A DNA stretch of 64,000 nt, taken from positions 33,230,501 through 33,294,500 of the forward strand of contig CM060834.1 in the NCBI GenBank assembly GCA_030762175.1, in the 5' to 3' direction. This DNA comes from Metallyticus violacea. Taxonomy: Eukaryota > Arthropoda > Insecta > Mantodea > Metallyticidae. The notes beneath the pieces are model-generated. The model worked only from the letters and a program-made list of their open reading frames with translations. It was not told where the DNA came from and made no database searches. This document shows positions 11,480 to 23,610 of this stretch, one piece after another; the first letter of the stretch is position 1; every line of letters begins with the position of its first letter. Position numbers and translations under genes: made by a program.

Positions 11480-13600
11480 GAACTTGTTTAAAGGTATGTA
11501 GGTACCCTTTGTGTGTATTAGATAGGAATATGATCTTTTAGTCCGTTTTAGTCTTTATTTTACAAAAATCGACTCCTTTTAAAATTCTTTTTGCAAGTTG
11601 TTTAACAACCTTGCGTGATAAGAGAAAACGGATTTCAGCATTGAATTTAGCGTGTCAAAATTAGTCAAAACTCACCATTAACATGTGAGACAGCAGAGTA
11701 TTTTCTCCCCCCCCCCCCGGCGCAGGCCAGTGCAATTTATATTTTTTTCTCATTTATATTAACTGGTTTGTTTATAACAACACACTAAATATTTTCTCTA
11801 TTATATTTTCATTCTTCCTAAAGAATTAATAGTTATGCTAAAAATAGAGGTCACTTTAGATTTCTAAAAAACTGGAAACCCTTCTGCTCATAGACTTAAA
11901 TAATCAATAAACACTTTTTGGTTTTTGAAAGCAGTCTTTGAGAATTACTAACACACTGCAAACGGATCTTTGATGTTTACCAGAATAGAAAGGTCAATTA
12001 TATTATCATTATTTATTGCTATTAGAATTTTTATCCCATAAGTACCTTATTTTTAAACTGCATATTGCCTTACGCAAGCGTTAATTGAGCCTGCATAATA
12101 AAGATATTAGTTCATATAAGTATTTAAAGTATATTGTAAACAGAATTAGTAATTACACTAACCTATTCGTGGAAAAGGGAACGTTTACTCTTTTTAGGTA
12201 CTTTATAATGTTTTATTCTCAACTAAATAATTTCATATCCTCTCCGAAGTTGTTAATTTCTTTTTGGATACCTAATGACACTCTTCTTCCTATTATATGT
12301 TCCATTTATTAGCTCCTTTCGTGGGGAAAAAAAAAAAAACAAATAAAAAATAAACCCGAAAAGTAGTGCAGCAGATTGTTACAACTGACACAGATAATTA
12401 TTAGTATTACCAATAAGAGAGAGAAAGACCATTTGTAACGAATTTTTTTTCCTATCGGTGATTACGTTACAACGAAGTCTGCAGGCCTGCTCTCCTATTG
12501 GTCATGGCATTGCGCGGTCAGGCGTTTTCTTAATCGAGCGGGAAAGGGTGGAACGTGCTGCATTATTTATTTACTCAATCGTTCATTTGTTCATTCATAA
12601 ATTATGTACTAAAGCGATTTCCACTATGCTAAGAATGATGGATTGGTGAATATGCTTATGTATAGAGTAGCTATTTGGACTTGAAGATCCGTAAGCTTGA
12701 AGCTACGCGATATTCATAGTTTTAAAAACAACCTTAAATAAAAGTAAAAATAAGAAAAGAAAGTAACTTCACCGTAATATGGCGACACTGTTATGAATAA
12801 GCTCTGTTTGCGTTTATTTATTCTTCGGGAGGGAAGGGGGAGGTGAAGATAGTTTTTTTTTTTTTTCCCCCTCTTTTCGAAGGACGTATTGTATTATTAT
12901 ATTTTCAGGATTTAGAAGCACTCACACCCTGCATACATATATTATAATTTCTAAAACGTATTAGATACAATCTTAACTAGCAGAAAATACTAGAATTTCC
13001 GTCTTCCCTGGCTAAGGATGAATTGTATCGGTAAAACATCCTGGTTGACAGGATAAGTTCGGCGACAAGTGTTTCCGAGTTATTGTTAATGTTTTCCTTT
13101 TCATTTCGAAACGTCAACTTTTATGCTAGTTTTCAGAGCTATTTTGTTGACGAACGCTCAGAATTTGCGTTAGTTTTGTCAGGATTATTTTCTATTAACA
13201 TTTATGTTTTACTCATATGTTTTGATTTCACTGAACTAGCCAATAAAAAGCTGAACACATTGCAGTTAACTATAAGGAAAATTCTGAATAAATTCTGTAC
13301 CCACGTGACGAACGTCAAGGGGGAAGCAGGAAGCAAAGTTGAAGTACAGTCACCACCACTACCTGCAGTACAATGTTGCAACAATATGGAGATGCCTGCA
13401 GAAATATGAATAGGTATATGGGTTTAAAATTGGGCGAACATCAAACCGTGATGGGCAGAGATCGGAAGTTAGGATCTGCCTCAATCTGGGTGAATATATT
13501 TAAGAATCATATAGAAATGAACATATAAGAGAAAAAAAAAGTTATGTAAATTAATCACAAAAATATCTATTGAGAATCTTGTTATATATTCCCAACCCAT
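11480..13600. other. Non-coding stretch with homopolymer runs
   Basis: No gene recognised. Contains a C run at about 11707-11719, an A run at about 12329-12341 and a T run at about 12852-12866. A slightly more GC- and CpG-containing patch at 12440-12560 has a GAAGTCTGCAGGCCTGC segment and a CCTATTGGTCATGG element; its meaning is unclear. The 108-residue frame at 13083-13409 looks like chance sequence. Confidence 0.45.
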
Positions 13601-14195
13601 TCACTTAAGCTCTTTAAATTGCAGAACCTTCATTAGTGAAGTGAACACATGGTTATCTCAGGCATACAAATACAAGGAAATAGAGAGAATGAAGGAAGTG
13701 CATAGTTTTGAATAGTCCCGACAAATGACCTTGTATCGATCTGAGTGAGACAAATCTAGGAAATTTGTGATGGAGCTAATTTCTCAGCTGCATATGTAAC
13801 AAACAATTGCAAGCAAGAAAGATGAGAACTGTACAGCTGTGCAACAAACCATCTCTACAATGTACTCAGTATGGCAGTAAGAGAGATATTAACCTGACTC
13901 CCCTATAAATGCATAAACAGAAAATGAATTCAACCATTGCTCATTCACCAGGTCTATTTAAAACTACTTTACTTTGTCTTGATCAACATTTTCTTAATGT
14001 TCTTTTGTAGCTGGTATGAGTCCTTCCAAAACAAGTTGTTTTAAGTATGCTCCAATCACTTCAGTGGAAGTAGAATGTTCTTTTTGCAAATGGAAAATAT
14101 TCTCTCTGACAAGCAGTTGACACCTTGAAAAAATGTCTTGTTTGCTTATAACCAAGAAAAATAAGTTTTAGTACTTTAATTATGTGTTAAAGAAA
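13600..14195 (+). pseudogene. hAT-family C-terminal relic, copy 1
   Basis: This stretch matches the reverse complement of 21290-21905 over its whole length (for example GGAAATAGAGAGAATGA, GCAAGCAAGAAAGATGAG and AAAACTACTTTACTTTGTCT are in both). In copy 2 the coding frame is readable and ends like a hAT dimerisation domain (CFKYVPITLVEVEHSFS). Here the same positions near 14040-14100 are riddled with stops. The two copies are diverged and inverted relative to each other, so they are two independent old insertions of one element. Confidence 0.6.
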
Positions 14196-14379
14196 ATATT
14201 AAGTATCTATCTCACGTACCTATTTTCATTAATAATGAGCAACATTAATCTTGTTTTCTCTTTTGATAAATGCCAATTTTAATTACATTGCTTCCTATTT
14301 TCATTATTTAAGTGCCTTTTTGCCTGTCTATTTTAACCAAAATAAATGCCTTAACTTCAGGGTTCTGGTGATGAGTAAC

Positions 14380-14880
14380 ACCCTGGTCATTTCAGCATGG
14401 CCATCAGGCTATTGCCATTATTCCTGAAGAGCATTTCTTTAGATGTCAGCAGTAGGCAGTTTCAGGAAAAGCATGAAACATAATAGAGTCCAATACAGTG
14501 CAGTGTTGGAGGAGCTGAAGCAAGCAATACAAAGCCATCACATGGAAAGTCGATCTAAAGGTGTTTTCCTTTATGATAATGCCCTCACATGACTGCAGTA
14601 GCTCTTGTCACCATTTGGAGATTGAGATTTATATCTTACAGCACCCCTCATACAGCTAAATCTTACTCTCTCAGATTATCATGTGTATGCAAGCTTTAAA
14701 CAAGAGAAAGCTTTGGGGGTAATGAAGTTAAATAAGCAGTGCATTTCTTACTGCAGGTACAACCAAAAATATCTATCTCTGATAGCATAAAGAAGTGTAA
14801 TGATGTCAGAAATGTATTGAAAAGGGAGGTAATTATACAGGATATTAAGTGTGTAACAGAATTATGTATGTATCGCAAAA
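14380..14880 (+). pseudogene. Mariner transposase C-terminal relic
   Basis: Plus-strand pieces resemble the mariner DDD domain: VLEELKQAIQSH near 14510, GVFLYDNALT near 14560 (the LLHDNARPH position, catalytic Asp kept, HIS replaced), NLTLSDYHVYASFKQEK near 14660-14710 (the SPDLAPSDYHLF position), and a final RYNQKY near 14755. Stops and indels break the frame. This half-length copy lacks the N-terminal half and shows no terminal repeats that I could find. Confidence 0.55.
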
Positions 14881-14899
14881 CATTCATTTTGCTGTGACT

Positions 14900-16200
14900 T
14901 ATGTCCTCATAATTGCTAGGCTTAATGTAGCAAAATATATGTTCAACAAAAATGGTACCAAAAAAGAGTAAGCTTTAAAATAAATTAATCAAAATTTCAG
15001 TTAATATATGTGTATATATAATAGGTCTCGTCTTCTGCCTTTGAAGAAGATCACAAATTGTTCAAAATATAGCAAAAATTGTTGGACTATTTAAATGTTT
15101 TATCTGTTTCTGCTTCTCTAGCCCTTATTATTTTAGTTACATTGTTCCAACAGTTACTTTATTTTTAAAGTTTATTATATATATAATTTATTTCACATTA
15201 TGCAGAAAAAAACATAGCCAACTGCAATGACTGAAAGCCTATTTGCTTATACACAGTTATTTTTAGCTTGCATTTGTAGTTATATTTATATATAAATTTA
15301 TTTATAGTCAAAAAACATAGACAATTTATTTATAAATTTATTTTTAATAAAACATATTTATTTATAAATTTATTTATAGTCAAAAAATATAGACAACTGC
15401 AATGACTGAAAGGCTATTTGCCTATACAAAGATATTTTAAGCTTCCATTTGTAGCTGAATGTACTGTAATCAAAAACTAAATCAGGCTGAAAAACTTTTT
15501 TCAAGTTATGAGGTTTCTGATAGTACAGGAAAGGTTTGTTTTTAGCTGAATACTATGCTTGCAAAATTTGATTATCCTAAGGAGAAGCTATATATATTGT
15601 TTTCTGTTTAACATTTAATAATATTTCTTTAACATTAATTAAACACTGTAGAAATAAGTGGATAATATACACAATAGACTTCCAATAATCTTAATTTGTG
15701 ATGTCGGATTGCTGTATAAAAAAAGAAAAGTTGCAAAAATAACATAATTATATATATATATATATATATATATTAAATATAGCAGTGATACATTCTAATA
15801 TTCACAGAGTGGACTGTTGCTTCATTTCAAAAGATGGTATCATTTTATTATTCTCTAACCTTGCTCATAGTAAAGCATACTTTGAAATGGTTCCACAAAC
15901 AGTTATTGATGTCTCAGTCACTAGTTTTATATCTCTCTACCTTGTATATGAAATAGTTGATTTAGTGCATTTATTGAAGTATAAAATTGTGTCCTCAGTT
16001 TCAAGCACTTGTTGAATCTCTTCCTATTGAAAGTCTTGCCATAAAATCATTTTAATATAATCTTCAGCAGCAAAATTGATCTTAAGAATATGAAACTTCA
16101 TGATTTTGGGTTTACATTGAGCTCTTTCAAAATTCAGTAAAAACCGAATAACTAATGCATTTTCTCTCATCAGTTATTCAATTCAAAATTATATTTTTAG
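14900..16200. repeat. AT-rich stretch with short internal duplications and an AT microsatellite
   Basis: The phrase TATTTATAAATTTATTT recurs around 15286-15372, next to two copies of a longer unit (about 15205-15260 and 15376-15440, sharing ACTGCAATGACTGAAAG and CTATTTGCCTATACA-like text). A dinucleotide (TA)n run lies at about 15748-15774. No gene was recognised. The 76-residue frame at 15785-16015 has no known motif. Confidence 0.5.
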
Positions 16201-16640
16201 GATGGGCAAAACAGACATTTCTTTTGTATATAAATATTATACTTGCGAAGTTGTTGTCATGGAGTGCTAATATATCCTAGACTTAGGTATTCATTTTTTA
16301 CACTAAAATCCACTTACTTATATAAAAGTAAGATGCATTTCGGGAGAATCTCTCCCTTCTTCAGTTGCTCATTGAACCACCATTACTCGAAACGATGGCT
16401 AGACAACCGGATGTTCCTGTGGTGGCCTCTGTTGGTTGAAGTAATAAGTTACTGAGTTCATCCATAGGAGGAAACTGGAAATTCATTAGGTTTTCTGTAT
16501 TTTTTAATATGAAAATTTTTTCCCAAGTGGATAACTTCAATGGGTTGTGAAGATGTTTTAGCAGTTTAATTCCTGGTTTTATTTCATGATTTTTGGTCCA
16601 AAAGTGCTAACAATTCTCCCACATACCAGGTAGCAAAAAA

Positions 16641-17430
16641 TTGATCAAAGTCTTCGATTCCTTTAAGAGATTCCAAAGTTTGAGCATTAAAAATTCTGTT
16701 GATCTAGTCAAAAAACTTAAAAATAGCAGAATTACGGCTGGAAATATAATGGTTTCATTTGATGTAAAAGCTTTATTCCCAAGCATACCTATAGAGAAAC
16801 TTATGCTTAAGCTAAAGAAATGGTTAACATCATTAAATTTAAAAACAGAAGAAATAGAAGATTTATTAAAACTTACTAATATTTACATTAAACAAAATTT
16901 CTTCAGCTTCAACAAAAAATATTACCAACAAGTTTCAGGCCTAACTATGGGAAACCCTTTGTCACCTTTTCTAGCAGAGTTATTCATGAGCTCATTTGAG
17001 ATACACATCACAAAAGCCTTCCCTTTAATTTTCAAGTCATGGTATAGGTGTGTGGATGACATTTTTGCAATAATACTGAAGAAACACTGAATAGATGCCC
17101 TGAAACTTCTTAATTTCCAACATGAATTTATACAATTTACTATAGAAGAAGGAAGAAATGGGTGGCTACCATTTCTAGGTTTAAAAATTATAAGAAATGG
17201 AGATTGTAGGATTTTGGAATTTACAAAAAAGAAACACATATAGAAAACTACATAAAAATGACAGTTATAACTCCATACCACATAAATATGCAGTGTTTCA
17301 CAGTTTGGCACACAGATTGATGAATATTCCACTCACAGAAGCAGAGTATAAAATAGAATACAAACAAATAATAAAGAAAGCTATAATCGATGGTTTCAAC
17401 AAAGACACAGTGATAAAAATTATCAATTAA
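16641..17430 (+). pseudogene. Penelope-like reverse transcriptase, 5'-truncated and broken
   Basis: The frame 16641-17090 (149 residues) contains the RT palm: GNIMVSFDVKALFPSIPIEK (motif A, SFDVKALFPSIP), then YQQVSGLTMGNPLSPFLAEL (motif B, QVSGLTMGNPLSP) and YRCVDDIFAI (motif C, VDD). A stop after ILKKH at about 17088 interrupts it. Downstream, in shifting frames, FIEEGRNGWLPFLGLKI-like text and the frame 17197-17430 (NDSYNSIPHKYAVFHSLAHR, then MNIPLTEAEYKIEYKQI) give the conserved post-RT segment of Penelope elements. The catalytic aspartates are present but the frame is disrupted, so this copy is not functional. Confidence 0.85.
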
Positions 17431-17560
17431 TCTAAGACAAAAAGGTATAAGGGAAGTTTCCACACTGAAAAACACAAAAGAAGAATACAAATTCAAAAGT
17501 TTCACCTACTATCCAATTTATCACAACCAGTTCAAGAAAATCTTCAAAGAATATGGAATA

Positions 17561-18022
17561 ATGTTAGCCCCAAAGAACAGATACAACATCAAGAATTTAT
17601 TAGGTTGTACAGTAAAAGACTCCATACCAACAGAACAGAAATCAGGAATTTACGAAATAAAATGTGCAGATTGTGAACAGAGCTACATAGGCAAAACAAA
17701 GAGAAATTCGGAAATTCCGAGGAAAGAACATTTTAGGAATATTCGGTTTAAGCAGGTTGATAAATCATCAGTAGCAGCTCACTTTTGGACCAAAAATCAT
17801 GAAATAAAACCAGGAATTAAATTGCTAAAACATCTTCACAACCCATTGGAGTTATCCCCTTGGGAAAAAATTTTCATATTAAAAATAGAGAAAACAATGA
17901 ATTACCAGTTTCCTCCTATGAGTGAACTTAGCAACTTCCTACTTCAACCAATAGAGGCCACCACAGGAACATCCGGTTGTGTAGCCATTGTTTTGAGTAA
18001 CAGCGGTTCAGTGAGCAACTGA
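17561..18022 (+). pseudogene. GIY-YIG endonuclease domain of the Penelope-like element
   Basis: A 153-residue open frame. Residues about 28-50 read SGIYEIKCADCEQSYIGKTK, the GIY-YIG signature with the two-Cys motif typical of Penelope endonucleases. Then come REHF-like (RKEHFRNIRF), SSVAAHFWTKNHEI and SPWEKIFILKIEK, the standard order of the family. The domain nicks target DNA for insertion. In this copy the arginine in the expected R-EH motif reads RNSEIPRKEHF, plausibly intact. The frame is separated from the RT by stops, so it cannot be made as a fusion. Confidence 0.85.
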
Positions 18023-18119
18023 AGATGGGAGAGATTCTCCTGAAACGCATGTTACTTTTATGTAAGTAAGTGGAGTTTAGTGTAAAAAATGAATACCTAA
18101 GTTTAAGACATTTCTTTAT

Positions 18120-21100
18120 ATTGCAGGTCCAATTACTGCCTTGGGTGGGTAATGGAAATATTGAATCATTTACCAGAAATGCTTTGAACTATCTTTACAT
18201 GAAATATTGATTTTAAGACCAAACAGCTGCACACGCTTTTAACAATGAAAATGACTAAAATATGGAGGGATTTGGTACACTTTTTTGCACTCACAACAAG
18301 TGCAACATTCACCATCTTGAATGGGCCAGTTTTCTAGGGTTCCTATTGCTTAAGCCAGGGGAAAAGTTCCATTTGTAACAGCTTGACAATTTCAAAAATA
18401 TATGTTTGATCTGAAATTATGTTATCCTTGGCTTGAATTGAAGGCAAGTATCTAGCCTTCAATAGGCTCAAATGATGTGACTTGAAGGTGTTCAAAATCA
18501 AAAAAAAAAAATTCTTTGTTCCTGCAATATTTCCATCTAAATAAGGGAAGAGGTGATGTAAGGGGAAGTTTATTTTCATGAAGCCAGCATATGAGCCACT
18601 ACAGGGGCCTTCAAAATTTGTTCCAGCAACAAGAGAAAATATTCAAATTTGATTTTTTTGTTCTAGCCTAATGCTGGGCAAGCTAACACCATCCATCAGT
18701 TCTGTTGATAAACTAGTTACTCTTGCATTTCTACTTGCAGAATGTTGATTGATAATACTATGTACACAATATTAGTTTTATTTCATGAGTAGTAACCAGT
18801 GTGATAGAACTTTGCTCTTTAGTACAGAGATTGTTCCTGCAGACTTTATTTTCTCCCTGTTCTAGTAGTAACATTTTACTACAAAACACTCAAGTAAAAT
18901 TTACTTTATTAACATACTGTAATTAATAACACTAGTGCACCAGCAGCCTGCAATAACACAAAAAATTGCATAGATTGATCTCTTGGCCACAAACTGAGTT
19001 ATAACAATATAAGAAATAATGCATAATGCTTGCTCTCACAACAGCAAACTGCAAATGGCATTAGGTGCAGGCATCAGTGCAGGAAATGTCTGTTATTATA
19101 GGTGGTTGGCTTGCATGATCTAGGCAAAGCAAAGTTTTCAGCTGAGGACATGCACTAATAATCTCTTAGCATGTTAGCTGTACAATTGTAAGGATTTGCA
19201 ACAGGAAGTATTTTTACATACTGTTCATTTAGTTCAGTTTGATCCTGAAGATAACTGACTATAAACCTGTACATAGCTTATGAAACTATTATACATTTTT
19301 AATGTTCAGTAAAAAGTAAATTATCTGAACTAATTGGGACCAGCTTTAATTTCAATATAGGATTACTGCACCTAGAAATAACATTTTAATCATTCTTTGA
19401 GAAATTGTATTCATGAATTTGTTTAGTATAGGGAGATAGTGAACTTGCTAGAGAAAATCCCCATTTTTTGTGAGGAATGAAGTCACTTGTACCTCAGTAA
19501 ATAGTTTGCAGAAACAAGAGCCTTATATAGGAGAGCAGGGGTAGCTGCTCTAGAAGATTGCTGCACTACCCTCAAAATTTTCACTTTTATCTTGTACAAT
19601 TACTGTTTAATACATTTTAATGCATTAAAAAAAATGGCATAACAGCAATGTCTGAAGGGAACTTGGTTTGAAGACAAGCTGCATACCAATGGCTCAGTAA
19701 GTTTGTGGATTTTGACCATGATGGAAGTGTTAGGGGGAGCATCTTACCCAATAGAGCTGTTATTTGCATACACCATCAGATATGAGTCTTATGCATTCCC
19801 AGGAAAGCCTCCAGTTGGGAAAATGTTCATTTAATTCAATATTAAAAATATTACATTTGAATCAACAGTACTCCCATTCACACACTCTTCAGCAACAATA
19901 ATCAATCATTTGGTCACTGATTATTTGTAAGCTGTTACTGAATGGCACTGAATGTTCAGTGTGAATTCACGAAGTGATTGTTTTATTGCATTTTGTGTTA
20001 ACTGAATGTTAAGAAATGAACACTATACTCAGCTAACATTCTAAGCCTTTTTCTTTGTGACCATTGGAAGAGAAACTCCAAATTAAAATACTGATAGGCC
20101 AATTCCAAGTACTAATTTCAGTAAAACTATGATTTCAAAACATAGGAAGTATACACTGCTTTTTGAAGAGAGACTTTATCCTTCAGATTCCAGACTTTAA
20201 TCAAAGGGTCACTGATTATTTGTTACATGAAAATCAGAATAATGGATTTTTTAACAGGTGTAAGGATTTAATAAAAATGATTTTGTTAAACCCACCTCCT
20301 CTTTTTCTTTCTGCTGTGTATATATTCAGTCATGCTCATACGATGTTAATTCTAGTTATTAAGATTCTATAAGCTTGAAATCTATTCAGCAGTAGCATAT
20401 CGGTATCTGTAGTAAAGGTGTGCATTCTGGGCTTATGCTGCCACAAGCCACAATTCCAAGAGAAAGCTACTAAGTTATGTAATGGTACTGACTGGGTTTA
20501 CTGAAGTCAGATGATTGACAATAACAAGGAACTTGCAGTGGGACTTGCCAAAAAGTCATTGTATGTACAAAGTCTTGCAGTCTGTTAATAACTGTTATTC
20601 CTACCCATTTGCATTTTTCTGTCTGTTAAAAGTATCTGTAATGTATCTATTGCATAATCAGCAGCATGAACTTAAAATTCAAACAGAGAAAATGTAGGTT
20701 TGGATATCTAACATTTCAGGAGACTGACATTTGATGATCAATTTTGGCACTGTTTTTTAATTTGTGGCTGTTAGGGTTGAAAAGAGACTTGTAACCTATA
20801 TGCATATTGATTCTGATACAAATGTATAAATTAACTTGGGGTTATACCACTTTTTTGAACAAATGTGGCATGTTTGAGTCCACCTCTCAACAGAGTCCAT
20901 TTTAAAGCCTGTTGAATAGAATACTTTCATGTAAATAATAAATTATCCTGCTCACTGTTTACTTTTATTAAAAATAAAAGAGCACTTCCCTGCTACACTT
21001 GAGCAATGAATTCCTTCTTACTCTCACTGCAGACAGAAAAAACACTTGAACATAGATTAAATTATATTTCAAGAATGCTCTTTTATGAATAATCATAGTG

Positions 21101-21285
21101 TTTAACCTTAGCTTATTTTCCTACTGAAGTCAAATGAAACTTATGAGGTCATGTTATGAGCAGAGCTCAGAAGTTCAGGCATTTATTATGGTTAAAATAG
21201 GCACTTAAAATATTGAAAATAGGCAGCAATATAATTAAAATAGGTATTTAAAATACTTAATAATTTCTTTATCACATAATTAAAG
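18120..21285. other. Long stretch without recognised gene
   Basis: Both strands were read. Only short frames occur (for example 18343-18579, 20163-20372) and none has a known motif. CpG dinucleotides are almost absent by eye. No SINE body, RT motif or transposase block was found. Confidence 0.5.
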
Positions 21286-21289
21286 TACT

Positions 21290-21905
21290 TAGGCTTACTT
21301 TTCTTGGTTATAAGCAACAAGATGTTTTTTCAAGATGTCAACTGTCATAATCAGCTGCTTGTTGACATCTTTCATCATGGAAAATGAATGTTCTACTTCC
21401 ACTAAAGTGATTGGAACATATTTAAAACAAGCTATTTCAGAAGAACTCATACCAGTTATAACAGAACATTCACCTATCAAGGCATCATGGAAATGTTGAT
21501 AAGACAAAGTAAAGTAGTTTTGAATGGTCCTGGCAAATGAGCAAAAGTTGCACAATGGTTTCTGGTAAAGTTCATTTTCTGTTTATGAGTTCATAGGGGA
21601 ACCAAGTTAGTATCTCTCTTACCTCCATACTGAACTTGTTGTAGGGACAGTTTATTGCTCAGCTGTACCATACTCATCTTTCTTGCTTGCAATAGTTTGT
21701 TTATGCAACTGGAGAAGTTACCCTCACCACAAATTTCCTAGAACTGTCTCATGCAGATAAATACAAGGTGGTTTGCCAGGACTATTCAAAACTAACATTA
21801 CTTCCCTCATTCTCTCTATTTCCTGGCATTTGTATCCCTGAGGTAACTGTGCGTTCCTTTCACTAATGAATGTTTAGCTATTTAAAGAACCTAAGTGAGT
21901 GGGAT
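21290..21905 (-). pseudogene. hAT-family C-terminal relic, copy 2
   Basis: The minus-strand frame 21555-21295 (86 residues) reads FARTIQNYFTLSYQHFHDA near its start, then SSEIACFKYVPITLVEVEHS and a final VDILKKHLVAYN. This resembles the end of a hAT-like transposase (FKYAPITSVDVERSFS and ENLK-HL), the region used for dimerisation. The homologous but inverted copy is at 13600-14195. Upstream (minus, 21560-21905) the match to copy 1 continues but the frame is broken. Confidence 0.6.
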
Positions 21906-22347
21906 GAGAAGAAAGTTTTTTGACTGCTTGAAAGTTATAACTCTTCTGATTTCAATTAATGTAATTATTAGCTATCATCACATATTTAGGAAACTATGCT
22001 GTATAGTGTGCTGCAGTCTTCAGTGAATCATGGACTGGATACTGGGCATCATTTGTTTACTGCATAGAAATAAATGTATAACAAAATGGTCAATAGATAT
22101 TTTTGTGAGCCATTTAATTTTATATTTTTTTTTCACTTTGATATATTAAAATTCTTTATGTGCTTTTTAAAATGCATAAATAATCATAGAAAAAAAGGTT
22201 TTAAACCTTAAAATAGGCAACAGAAGCCAACAAAGGCAAAAAAAGACAAAATAAAAACTAGTCCAACCCCAAATATATGTAAACATGTTCATTTCCATCT
22301 GACTCTTTAATATAACACAGGTAGAAAAGGCATTTTGCCCAGCTTGC

Positions 22348-22632
22348 ATTGATTGATTGTTTTTATTGTTTATGGACACTCTTTAACATCTCAGGTCATC
22401 AGCGTCTCATTCAAATCAAGGCATGAAATGGTTGACAAATTTTGCATCTTCTTTTAGGCAAAATTTAGGCTTGGGGTTCTTTTTCATGCCCACAGCTTTA
22501 CTTCCCTTCCAAAGGAAGCCATGCTTAGGATTTTTATGCCTGAAAAAATCCATCGATCCTAGCCAGGTTTGAACCTGCAATCTTGGGTTTAGAAGGCAAG
22601 TATGGTTACCACTATACCACCAGAACTGACTA
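22348..22632 (-). mobile_element. SINE family A, near full-length copy
   Basis: Reverse complement of the family A sequence. The tail (TTGATTGATTGTTTTTATT) is at the left and the tRNA-like head at 22560-22625 at the right, with B box GGTTTGAACCT read on plus. The body is quite diverged and partly CpG-decayed, so this is an older insertion. It lies between the hAT relic and the 3' end of dyskerin. Confidence 0.88.
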
Positions 22633-23336
22633 CTCCCCAGCTTACAGGCTCTGGTTATGCTAAAAATAAAATATTTGAGAAAACAATGTACAGCTTCAAA
22701 ATGAGTAAAGTTTAAAGTTTAACAAGTGTTATTTGAGTTTGATTCAGTTATTTCCTCTTACCTGCGCAGATACATATTTCAATGCCTAGCTCAGAGTAAA
22801 ATCTTAAGGCCAATTTTATAAGGTAAAACCATAGATTATAGAATTTCTGTAAATGCCAAAAAACTGAGTAAATATAAAATATTTTTACCCATTATCAAGT
22901 ATGAATGGAATAAAACTGTGTAATAATAGTATTTCCAATGCACTGGGCTAACTTTACAGATCATTTAAACCATAAAATGAAAAAAAGTATTCCCCCAAAT
23001 GGGCCCTATAGTCCCAAGTAACCTCCAGTAAAATAAATGTACTTGCTGAAAATTCCAATTGCTGTTTTTTATAGAAGATTATCTGATATGGCTTACATTT
23101 TCCTAAAGACTTAGCCCATGATGACAAGGAAGCTGGTTATTAGAACTTCTTCATTTTAATGTACTGTAATGTCCTCTTCAATCATTAACCATTGTCATGG
23201 CTAATCATCTTCAGTGAACATATATGATGATTCATATCAACCCAATAAATTTGAAACTATGAAAGTTTATTTCCTGTGACATAAAAGGCTATGTGTCAAT
23301 ATTCAAACACAGTCCACCTTGTTAAAAGAAGATATA

Positions 23337-23342
23337 TTTATT
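23337..23342 (-). promoter_or_regulatory. Candidate poly(A) signal for dyskerin
   Basis: AATAAA on the minus strand, about 212 nt after the dyskerin stop. Another AATAAA overlaps the stop itself (23555-23550) and would be unusually close. Which one is used cannot be told from sequence. Confidence 0.35.
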
Positions 23343-23553
23343 CTTGAAATAACTCTTATACAACACACATCAATAATAGGAGCCATTGTATTAATGCTTT
23401 TAATATGTTATAAACTGTAGCACTTAAAAAAGATACACTCATAAAAAAACAAATGTATATGATGATAAATTCTCTAATGAAAATGGAATGGCACCCTCAA
23501 TCTATTTCATATGATCAATCATTCTTCCAGAGCAAACATATAATTCTTCTTTA

Positions 23554-23610
23554 TTAATCACTATTTTCCTTCTCCTTTTTTATCTTCTTCTTCTTTTGTT
23601 TTTTGTGTGT
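23554..23610 (-). CDS. DKC1: Dyskerin coding exon 13 (terminal)
   Basis: Residues 506-523: [18 protein letters not shown] then TAA. A lysine-rich end like other dyskerins. Acceptor TTTCAG. If exon 12 read through its donor instead, a hydrophobic, unrelated tail would follow, so splicing here is preferred. Confidence 0.85.
   Translation of the reverse strand, partial: THKKQKKKKIKKEKENSD

Larger units (their letters stand above)
16225..18105 (+). mobile_element. Penelope-like retroelement with inverted terminal arms
   Basis: A 12-bp direct repeat AGACATTTCTTT at 16213-16224 and 18106-18117 flanks the unit and looks like a target-site duplication. The unit has inverted arms of about 325 bp (16281-16606 against 17780-18102). 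Between them, on the plus strand, are a reverse transcriptase and a GIY-YIG endonuclease, the diagnostic combination of Penelope-like elements. The 5' part of the RT is missing; the left arm is an inverted copy of the element's own 3' end. Such inverted or partial tandem arrangements are known for Penelope elements. Stops in the RT-to-GIY-YIG region show it is inactive. Confidence 0.85.
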
